58,742 bases of DNA from NCBI GenBank assembly GCA_035541255.1, contig DATKNR010000204.1:1-58742 (forward strand). Direction: 5' to 3'. Within the stretch, counting starts at the first letter, position 1; every line of letters begins with the position of its first letter. The position numbers and the translations under genes are program-made. Below, piece by piece: positions 35,334 to 42,817 of the stretch. The DNA is from JOPF136 sp035541255. GTDB lineage: Bacteria; Acidobacteriota; Terriglobia; Acidiferrales; UBA7541. The notes below the pieces were generated by a model, which was not told the DNA's origin, searched no databases, and was given only the letters and a program-made list of their open reading frames with translations.

Positions 35334-36455
35334 ATGAGAGCACGGGGAAACCACGGCGTTATACTGTCTTTGCTGCTGGCTGGCGCGGCCTGCCTGATGG
35401 TCTCTACAGGCGCGGAAGCCGCCCGAGCGGGAAAGGCAACCTCTCGAACCAGCACTCCTGCCGCCCGAACCCGCACCACGACGCACCACCGCCGGCCGCT
35501 GGTCGATCCAACCAAGGATGATGTGCCCAGTTTCGATGACCAGGTGGTGCGGCAGGTGGCTGTGGAGGCATTGGGGCATGAAGACGGGGGAGTGGTGGTG
35601 GTGGACCCCAATTCGGGCCGGATTCTCTCCGCTGTCAATCAGCCGCTGGTCTTCTCCGCGGACTATATCCCCTGTTCAACCATCAAGCCGGTCATCGCGG
35701 TAGCGGCGCTGAACGAGGGGATTCTGACCCGCGACTCAATGCTCCGAGTCTCCCGGCGCCGGTATATGAACCTGACCGAGGCCCTGGCGCACTCGAACAA
35801 CCAGTTTTTTGAGTCGCTGGGCAGCCAAATGGGTTTCGCTACGGTGACGAAATACGCCCGGGAGTTCGGTCTGGGCGAGACGGTGGGCCGCGACATTCCG
35901 CAGGAACGTCCCGGGGAAGTGCCTGACGCGCCGCCGGAACGAGGCGGAGTGGCGCGGATGTCGAGTTTTGGCGAGGGCTTCCGGATCACGCCGCTGCAAC
36001 TTGCGGGGGTGGCCTCGACGCTGGCGAACGGCGGGACTCTCTACTACCTCCAATATCCAAGGACGGATGAGGAGCGGCAAAACTTCGAACCGATCGTGCA
36101 TCGCAAGCTGGACGTGGCGCAGCAGCTCCCGGACGTTCGCGAGGGCATGCTGGCCGCCGTGCTATACGGCACGGCGAGGAGAAGCAACGATCCCGGAGGC
36201 GATGAAATCCTGGGAAAGACGGGCACGTGTTCGGACGAAGGCCGGCGGCTGGGCTGGTACGAGTCCTACAACAACCCGAATCATCCGCAACTGGTGGTAG
36301 TCGTGCTGCTGCGAGGCTACCGGCACCGCATCAACGGGCCCACGGCCAGCGCAGTGGCTGGTAAGATCTATCGCCGTCTCCGCGAACTGAATTATCCCGC
36401 TCCCGTGGCCGCCCAGGGTGAAAAGTCCAGCCTGTCCAGCGGCGGCGGGCGTTAA
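35334..36455 (+). CDS. Penicillin-binding-protein-like transpeptidase, secreted
   Basis: 373 residues. A signal peptide (residues 1-29, ending GAEAA) is followed by a basic Thr/Arg-rich linker and a transpeptidase domain with the complete active-site set: STIK (S115, K118), SNN (154-156) and KTG (295-297). The SNN motif separates it from class D beta-lactamases, which have SxV. It is much shorter than class B PBPs and has no dimerisation or PASTA domain. It may be a soluble periplasmic D,D-transpeptidase or a beta-lactam-sensing protein. RecA is upstream but has a separate transcript. Confidence 0.82.
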   Translation: MRARGNHGVILSLLLAGAACLMVSTGAEAARAGKATSRTSTPAARTRTTTHHRRPLVDPTKDDVPSFDDQVVRQVAVEALGHEDGGVVVVDPNSGRILSAVNQPLVFSADYIPCSTIKPVIAVAALNEGILTRDSMLRVSRRRYMNLTEALAHSNNQFFESLGSQMGFATVTKYAREFGLGETVGRDIPQERPGEVPDAPPERGGVARMSSFGEGFRITPLQLAGVASTLANGGTLYYLQYPRTDEERQNFEPIVHRKLDVAQQLPDVREGMLAAVLYGTARRSNDPGGDEILGKTGTCSDEGRRLGWYESYNNPNHPQLVVVVLLRGYRHRINGPTASAVAGKIYRRLRELNYPAPVAAQGEKSSLSSGGGR

Positions 36456-36516
36456 ACCTCAGACCGAAGCCAATCCAATCAGGGCGATCGCAGGATACCG
36501 GGGCGTGCAGGTATAA

Positions 36517-38133
36517 TCACTGACCGCGGGTAACATTCTTCTGCCTGTACTCGACGAAGCAATCCGGACAAAAGGTGTGGCTGAATTCGGCGTCGGAATG
36601 ACGCGACAAATATTGATCCAGGCGTTGCCATGTGGCAGCCCCATTTGAGGCGCCGTCGTCGCGAATCTTGCCGCACACACAGCAGACAGGGAGCAGCTTC
36701 TCGTAAACTTCGACGCGCTTGCGGTCGCTGAGATCGCGGATGACGATGAGGCTGGCGGGCCGGCCGTCGAAGAAAGTGCGCTCCGCTTCGATTTCGGTGA
36801 GCACCTCGGAGCCGTCACGGCGTCGCCCGCGGACCTCGGTCCGGCGGGGAACCGGTTCGCCGGCAATGCGCCTGCGGTGGAGGTCGGCCAGGCGATCGAC
36901 CTCTTCCGGGGCCACCTGTTTCGACGGGTCAAGACCAAATTCCAGTTCGGGCCGCGAGTAGCCGTGCAGGTGGGCATCGGCGAGGTTGGCAAAGACCACC
37001 TTATCGTCCTGCACGATGCGGACGGCGACGGGCAGCCCTTCGAGCAACTCGCGGAAGCGGCGCTCGCTGGCGCGGAGCGCGTCTTCCGCCTGCTTGCGCA
37101 CGGTCACGTCCATGCAGAAACCGATGAAGCCGGCAAGGGCGCCGTCAGCGTTCCATCGCGGAACGCCGCGGTCGAGCAGCCAGCGGTATTCGCCATCCCG
37201 GCGACGCATGCGGTATTCCATTTCATAAGACTCGCGCTTGATGACGGCCTGATCAAAGGTGTCCAGGCAGCGTTTGTAGTCCTCGGGATGAAGGCCATCG
37301 GCCCAGCCGAAATTGAGTTCCTCGTCGAGTTTGCGGCCGCGAAAATCGAGCCAGCCTTTGTTCAGATAATTGAGCTTGCCTGAGGAATCGGCCATCCAGA
37401 TCATGGCCGGGGCTGTGTCCGCAAGGGTGCGAAAGAGAGCTTCGCTTTCCTGCAGGGCCGCTTCGCGGCGCTTGCGCGCCGTAATTTCCCGGATGATGGC
37501 GACAAATTGGGGTTTTTCGGCGGGGTTGAGCTGGGGAAGAGAATTCCAGGTGAGCTCGACGGGAAAGACCTCGCCCGTGGAGCGTAGAGCAAAGCCTTCG
37601 CGCGGCCCGCGGTTGAGCAAAGCGCATTCTTCGCCTGCAAGGAAGGCCGCCAGGTCTGCGGAGCGAAGCTGATGGTATTCGGGCGGAGTGAGGTCCGTGA
37701 CGCGCCGTCCCTTCATCGAGCCGGGAGGGTGGCCCAGGAGCTGATGCATGGCGCGATTGGCAAACTGAATCACTCCTTCGAGGCTGCTGAGACTCGCGCC
37801 ATCGCTCACGGAGTCGAGGATGGCCTCAATGCGTTTTTCCGTGGCCTTGGCAGCCTCGCGGGTAATGAGTCGCACGGCGGGCAGCACGACGGCGACAAAG
37901 AGCAGAGGAAGAGCAATAAGGACGGCCAATAGGGCGGCCGCGAAGGCGTCGACGAGCACGGAGCCGATGCGCAGGGCGTCGATAGCCACGTCGGAGACGA
38001 CAAAGGAGAAAAACGTGACCGCCAGGGCCCTCCCCAACAGATGACGAGTCACGGTGGCCGCGGGATTGGCGGGGAGTCCAGTGATTGAGGCAACCGGCTT
38101 GGCTGGCGTGGACATGGAGTCTCCATCAGGCAT
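36517..38133 (-). CDS. Membrane PAS-domain protein with C-terminal CxxC...CPxC module
   Basis: 538 residues. Two N-terminal membrane helices (about 34-50 and 60-87) are followed by three PAS domains (about 95-215, 225-345 and 350-470), each ending in the usual IREITARKR/CMDVTVRKQ/IRDLSDRKR linker. The tail carries C484xxC487 followed by GKIRDDG and C522PDC525, a small module found after PAS or receiver domains and probably metal-binding. There is no histidine kinase, GGDEF or methyl-accepting domain, so the output is unknown. The start could be the ATG at 38133 or the better spaced one at 38115, which has GGAGA upstream. It is divergent from the M23 peptidase gene. Confidence 0.85.
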   Translation of the reverse strand: MPDGDSMSTPAKPVASITGLPANPAATVTRHLLGRALAVTFFSFVVSDVAIDALRIGSVLVDAFAAALLAVLIALPLLFVAVVLPAVRLITREAAKATEKRIEAILDSVSDGASLSSLEGVIQFANRAMHQLLGHPPGSMKGRRVTDLTPPEYHQLRSADLAAFLAGEECALLNRGPREGFALRSTGEVFPVELTWNSLPQLNPAEKPQFVAIIREITARKRREAALQESEALFRTLADTAPAMIWMADSSGKLNYLNKGWLDFRGRKLDEELNFGWADGLHPEDYKRCLDTFDQAVIKRESYEMEYRMRRRDGEYRWLLDRGVPRWNADGALAGFIGFCMDVTVRKQAEDALRASERRFRELLEGLPVAVRIVQDDKVVFANLADAHLHGYSRPELEFGLDPSKQVAPEEVDRLADLHRRRIAGEPVPRRTEVRGRRRDGSEVLTEIEAERTFFDGRPASLIVIRDLSDRKRVEVYEKLLPVCCVCGKIRDDGASNGAATWQRLDQYLSRHSDAEFSHTFCPDCFVEYRQKNVTRGQ

Positions 38134-38289
38134 ATCGGCAGGATGGGGAGAAAAATGAACGGGGCGTGGCCGCTCCGCGGGGTGTCTGGGAAGGAACGCG
38201 GGGCGCGATTCGTATCTTTTCCCGGTGCGAGAATGGGGATAGGCTTAGCGTCGGTTGGTGCTTCCACAGGGAGAAAGAAGCGGGGCACG

Positions 38290-39567
38290 ATGGCAAGATT
38301 CGTACGAATACTGATGGCGATGATACTTGTGGCGGGGCTGGGCGTACTGGCGTGGTCCGTGGAGGTCCGGCGAGCCAGCGAACAGGAAATCCTGCGGCAG
38401 GCGGCGCTGGCCGCGGGTGTCGCGCAGCAGATGCAACAGAGCGTTGTTCTGTTTTTCCACGGGCGCGCGCATTCCGGACAGATGTTCGCGGGAGCCCTGG
38501 CGCAGATGGGAGTGGCGCCAGAGGCGGTGGGCGGAATCCTGACTGCGGCGGGCGCCGTGTTCAACTTCCGGCATTTCCGCGCGGGGAACGAGCTGGCCGT
38601 GGGCCGCTCGGTGATGGGCCAGCTGCGTGCCGTGGAGTACCGCATCGATCCGGAGCATGAATTGTGGGTGACACCGGAGGCGCGGTCGTTTCATGCGGAA
38701 ATCAAACCGATTCCGATCACCACGAATGAAGAAGGGGTCGCCGGACGAGTGGATGATTCGCTGTTCAACGCGGTGACGGACGCGGGGGAGAAACCCGAGC
38801 TGGCGCTGGCGCTGGCGGACATTTTCGGTTGGGACATCGACTTCAACACGGATACGCGGCCGGGCGACACGTTCCGGATCGTGGTGGAGAAGAAGCGCTA
38901 CACGAACGGTTCGCTGGCTCTCTACGGGCGCATCCTGATGGCGGAATACGTGAACGCGGGCCGGCGCTACCAGGCGGTTCTGTTCCACGACGCGGAAGGG
39001 CACCCGGCGTACTACGGAGCGGACGGGAAGGCTCTGAAGAAAGCGTTCCTGCGCTCGCCGCTGCAATTCCACGCGCCCATCACGTCGCATTTCAGCTACA
39101 GCCGGTTTCATCCCATCCTGAAAATTTACCGGCCGCATTTGGGCATCGACTACGGCGCGCCGGAAGGTTCGCCCGTGCAGACGATCGGGAGTGGGCGTGT
39201 GATCTTCGCCGGCCGGAGCGGGGGCGAAGGAAACATGGTGCGCATCCGGCATACAAACGGGTACGAGACGATGTACCTGCATTTGTCGCGAATCCTGGTG
39301 CATACGGGAGAGCCCGTAGTGCAAGGCCAGCGCATCGGACTGGTGGGCCACACGGGGCTGGCTACGGGACCGCATCTGGATTTCCGCATCAAACAGAACG
39401 GGGCGTTCCGCAATTTCGAGACGCTGAGATTGCCGCCGGCCGAACCCGTGTCGCGAGCGCAACTCTCGCAGTTCGTTGCCGACCGCGACAGATGGATCGC
39501 GCTGCTGCCGTCGGCGGGCACTCAGGTGGCGCGGGCAGCGACCGGGGGCACGCCGGGAAATCCGTAG
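38290..39567 (+). CDS. M23-family peptidase (LytM/MepM-like) with altered zinc motif
   Basis: 425 residues from the ATG at 38290, chosen because the next residues form a membrane or signal helix (ILMAMILVAGLGVLAW). The central 130 residues resemble the OapA/LysM-like regulatory region of MepM endopeptidases. The catalytic domain has H283xxxD287 (HLGID) and H331, but the usual HxH reads H362LD364, so a zinc-ligand His is replaced by Asp. It probably cuts peptidoglycan cross-links if the Asp can bind zinc. Otherwise it is an activator-type LytM protein like EnvC. Confidence 0.85.
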   Translation: MARFVRILMAMILVAGLGVLAWSVEVRRASEQEILRQAALAAGVAQQMQQSVVLFFHGRAHSGQMFAGALAQMGVAPEAVGGILTAAGAVFNFRHFRAGNELAVGRSVMGQLRAVEYRIDPEHELWVTPEARSFHAEIKPIPITTNEEGVAGRVDDSLFNAVTDAGEKPELALALADIFGWDIDFNTDTRPGDTFRIVVEKKRYTNGSLALYGRILMAEYVNAGRRYQAVLFHDAEGHPAYYGADGKALKKAFLRSPLQFHAPITSHFSYSRFHPILKIYRPHLGIDYGAPEGSPVQTIGSGRVIFAGRSGGEGNMVRIRHTNGYETMYLHLSRILVHTGEPVVQGQRIGLVGHTGLATGPHLDFRIKQNGAFRNFETLRLPPAEPVSRAQLSQFVADRDRWIALLPSAGTQVARAATGGTPGNP

Positions 39568-39575
39568 TGATTCCA

Positions 39576-39642
39576 GGTTGTGTGCACATCACAACCTGAT
39601 GTGATTTCGCTCACAATCCGCTTTCGCCGGATGTGCTATTCT
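39576..39642 (+). promoter_or_regulatory. CRP/FNR-type class II promoter of korAB
   Basis: TGTGA-N6-TCACA (39600-39615) is a perfect CRP consensus palindrome. TATTCT (39637-39642) is a plausible -10, giving a start near 39649 and placing the palindrome centre (39607.5) at about -41.5, the class II activator position. There is no good -35, as expected for activated promoters. A second palindrome, GGTTGTG-N7-CACAACC (39576-39596), is centred 21.5 bases upstream, two helical turns away. Confidence 0.65.
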
Positions 39643-39809
39643 AGTTTTTGTTGCTGGAAGCCGCGCGGTCTTCTGTCCAGCCAGAATGTCGTGCCGTGCG
39701 GCCTGGCGGCGTCCTCGACCGGCAGGAAATTCGAAGCCGAGTTGCGGTCCCCGAAGGAAACCTAATCCCGGCGGGGGGAGTCGAACGGAATCAGGGGAAG
39801 AGTGAAGCC

Positions 39810-41684
39810 ATGTCCACCTTAGTAGAATCTCCGCAAACGAAATCGAAACGGGAAGTGATCGACCGCGCGGTAATCCGGTTTGCCGGCGACTCCGGCGACG
39901 GGATGCAGGTGACCGGGAGCCAGTTCACGAACACGGTCGCGCTGTACGGAAACGACATTGCGACGTTTCCGGACTATCCGGCGGAGATCCGCGCTCCCGC
40001 GGGAACGATCCCGGGGGTGAGCGGATTCCAACTTCACTTCTCGTCGAACGAGGTGTATACGCCGGGCGACGCGGTGGACGCGCTGATCGCGATGAATCCG
40101 GCGGCATTGAAAGTCAACCTTGCCGAACTGAAGGCCAACGGCATCCTGATCGTGAATTCGGACAGCTTCCAGGAGACGGACCTGCGCAAGGCGCAGATGG
40201 AAACCAACCCGCTGGAAGACCATTCGCTGGACAAATACCGGCTCTTCCCGGTGGAATTGGAGCGCCTGACGAAGCTGGCGCTGGAAGAAGTGAAGATCGA
40301 CGCGAAGGCCAAGTCGCGCTGCAAGAATTTCTTCGCGCTGGGAATGTGCTACTGGCTATACAACCGGTCGATGGAGCCTACAGTCCGGTGGATCGAGGAA
40401 AAATTCCACAACAAACCGCTGCTGGTGGAAGCGAACAAGTTGGCGCTGAAGGCCGGATATTCCTACTGCGAGGCCACCGAAGCGTTTCAGATCAGCTACG
40501 AAATTCCCCCGGCGCACCTGAGTCCGGGCATCTATCGCAGCATCAGCGGAAACCAGGCGCTTGCGCTGGGCTTCGTAGCGGCAGCGGAGAAGGCCGGGTT
40601 GACGCTGTTCCAGGGCAGCTATCCGATTACACCCGCGTCGGACATCCTCCACGAGTTGTCGCACTACAAGGATTTCGGAGTCATCACGTTCCAGGCGGAA
40701 GACGAGATTGCGGCGATCACGAGCGCGATTGGCGCGGCGTATGCCGGCGCGCTGGCAATTACCACCACCTCGGGGCCGGGGATGGCGCTGAAGACGGAAG
40801 CGATGGGCCTGGCCGTGGCCGTGGAGATTCCCCTGGTAATTTGCGATATCCAGCGGGGCGGGCCTTCGACCGGACTGCCGACCAAAACGGAGCAAGCAGA
40901 CCTGCTGCAGGCGCTGTTCGGCCGGAACTCCGAGGCGCCGATTCCGGTTCTGGCGGCGTCCACGCCGGCGGACTGCTTCTGGACCGCGGTGGAAGCGAGC
41001 CGGATCGCGATCAAATACATGGTGCCGGTGATCGTGCTGTCCGACGGCTATCTCGCGAATGGTGCGGAGCCGTGGCGGATTCCTAAGGCTTCGGAAATTC
41101 CGGCGATTCCGGTTCATTTCGCCACCGACCCACAGGGTTTCCTGCCGTACAAGCGGGATCCGAAGACGCTGGCGCGGCCATGGGCCATTCCCGGCACTCC
41201 GGGACTGGAACACCGCATCGGCGGCATTGAAAAGCAGGATGTGGTCGGCAACATCAGCTACGAGCCGCTGAACCACGAGAAGATGGTGCGCACGCGCGCG
41301 GCAAAGGTGGAAGCCATCGCGCAGGACATTCCGCCGGTGGCAGTGGACGGAGATCCCGAGGGAGAACTGCTGGTAGTTTCTTGGGGCTCGACGGCGGGAT
41401 CGATTGCTGCGGCGGTGAAGGCGCAGCGGGCACGGGGCACGAAAATGGGGCACGTGCACTTGCGGCACCTGAATCCGCTGCCGGGGAATATGGGCGACGT
41501 GTTGAAGCGCTACAAAAAAGTGCTGGTGCCGGAACTGAACATGGGCCAGTTGCTGTGGGTTCTTCGCGCGAAGTACCTGGTGGACGCGCAAGGATTGAAC
41601 AAAATTCAGGGCCGGCCGTTCCGGCAGGCCGAACTGGAAGAAAGATTCGCCGAAATTCTGGGCAAACGGGAGAGAGTGCAATGA
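39810..41684 (+). CDS. korA: 2-oxoglutarate:ferredoxin oxidoreductase, alpha (fused gamma-alpha) subunit
   Basis: 624 residues from the ATG at 39810. The longer frame has no family sequence and covers a leader of about 160 bases. The N-terminal gamma-type domain (residues about 15-190) begins IRFAGDSGDGMQVTGSQFTN. The alpha domain follows, with GNQALALGFVAAAEKAGL, SYPITPASDILHEL and TTTSGPGMALKTEAMGLAV, and then the C-terminal domain with VSWGSTAGSI. The gamma-alpha fusion and the partner KorB, which lacks a delta ferredoxin domain, are typical of aerobic-type KorAB. It converts 2-oxoglutarate and CoA to succinyl-CoA with reduced ferredoxin. A related 2-oxoacid substrate cannot be excluded. 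Confidence 0.9.
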   Translation: MSTLVESPQTKSKREVIDRAVIRFAGDSGDGMQVTGSQFTNTVALYGNDIATFPDYPAEIRAPAGTIPGVSGFQLHFSSNEVYTPGDAVDALIAMNPAALKVNLAELKANGILIVNSDSFQETDLRKAQMETNPLEDHSLDKYRLFPVELERLTKLALEEVKIDAKAKSRCKNFFALGMCYWLYNRSMEPTVRWIEEKFHNKPLLVEANKLALKAGYSYCEATEAFQISYEIPPAHLSPGIYRSISGNQALALGFVAAAEKAGLTLFQGSYPITPASDILHELSHYKDFGVITFQAEDEIAAITSAIGAAYAGALAITTTSGPGMALKTEAMGLAVAVEIPLVICDIQRGGPSTGLPTKTEQADLLQALFGRNSEAPIPVLAASTPADCFWTAVEASRIAIKYMVPVIVLSDGYLANGAEPWRIPKASEIPAIPVHFATDPQGFLPYKRDPKTLARPWAIPGTPGLEHRIGGIEKQDVVGNISYEPLNHEKMVRTRAAKVEAIAQDIPPVAVDGDPEGELLVVSWGSTAGSIAAAVKAQRARGTKMGHVHLRHLNPLPGNMGDVLKRYKKVLVPELNMGQLLWVLRAKYLVDAQGLNKIQGRPFRQAELEERFAEILGKRERVQ

Positions 41685-42712
41685 GCACCGCAACGCTGCC
41701 GCCACCGCTGACGCGAAAAGATTTTCAGACCGACCAGGAGGTGCGCTGGTGTCCGGGATGCGGCGACTACGCCATCCTCGCCGCGGTGCAATCCGTGTTT
41801 CCGGAGCTGGGCATTCCCCGGGAAAAGTTCGTTGTGGTGTCGGGCATCGGCTGCTCCAGCCGGTTCCCGTACTACATGAACACGTTCGGGTTCCACACCA
41901 TCCACGGGCGCGCGCCCGCGGTGGCCACGGGTATCAAGGCCATCCAGCCGGATCTGGAAGTGTGGGTGGCCACCGGAGACGGCGACGCGCTGTCGATCGG
42001 CGGAAACCACACGATCCACCTGCTGCGGCGGAACGTGGGCGTGAAGGTGCTGCTGTTCAACAACCGGATTTACGGCCTGACAAAGGGACAGTACTCGCCG
42101 ACCTCCGAATTCAACAAGAAGACGAAGTCCACACCGTTCGGCTCGATGGACCGGCCGTTCAATCCGGTGTCGCTGGCGATCGGTTCGGAAGCGACGTTCG
42201 TGGCGCGGTCGGTGGACGTGTTCCAGTCGCATCTGAAGGACACGTTGAAGGCGGCGGCGAAGCACCGCGGTTCCGCGTTCATCGAAATCCTGCAAAACTG
42301 CAACATTTTCAATGATGGCGCGTGGACCTCGCTGACGGAGAAAGACGCGCGCACCGAGCATGTCCTGGTGCTGGAACACGGCAAGCCGCTCATTTTCGGC
42401 AAGAACCGCGACAAAGGAATCCGCCGGAAGCCGGACGGTGACATTGAAGTCGTGACACTGGGGAACGGGATTAAGCCGGAAGACCTGGTGATCCACGATG
42501 CGCACCAGACGCGCGCGTCGTACGCCTTCCTGCTGTCGCACATGGAGCACCGGCCCGGATTCCCGACTCCGATCGGTCTGTTCCGCTCCTGGGACGACCT
42601 GCCCCGCTATGAAGATGTGATCCAGGATCAGGTGAAGAATGTGATTGCCAAGCGCGGCCGTGGGGATCTGGACAAACTGCTGCAGACCGGCGACACCTGG
42701 GAAGTGAAGTAG
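41681..42712 (+). CDS. korB: 2-oxoglutarate:ferredoxin oxidoreductase, beta subunit
   Basis: 343 residues. The start overlaps the korA stop (ATGA). The TPP- and Fe-S-binding subunit is identified by WCPGCGDY (C24, C27), SGIGCSSRFPYY, GRAPAVATGIK and the TPP motif GDGDALSIGGNH followed by NNRIYGLTKGQ. It binds thiamine diphosphate and one [4Fe-4S] cluster and pairs with KorA. Codon use and G-rich coding strand match its neighbours. Confidence 0.93.
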   Translation: MSTATLPPPLTRKDFQTDQEVRWCPGCGDYAILAAVQSVFPELGIPREKFVVVSGIGCSSRFPYYMNTFGFHTIHGRAPAVATGIKAIQPDLEVWVATGDGDALSIGGNHTIHLLRRNVGVKVLLFNNRIYGLTKGQYSPTSEFNKKTKSTPFGSMDRPFNPVSLAIGSEATFVARSVDVFQSHLKDTLKAAAKHRGSAFIEILQNCNIFNDGAWTSLTEKDARTEHVLVLEHGKPLIFGKNRDKGIRRKPDGDIEVVTLGNGIKPEDLVIHDAHQTRASYAFLLSHMEHRPGFPTPIGLFRSWDDLPRYEDVIQDQVKNVIAKRGRGDLDKLLQTGDTWEVK

Positions 42713-42817
42713 CGTTGCGGCACGGCCTCCCGCTGAGGCAGCCAATTTAGATAGATCGTTCGCGATTCCGCGGGCCCGCCGCGTGAGACGGGCCACATCC
42801 ACACGTATCCTCCAGTT

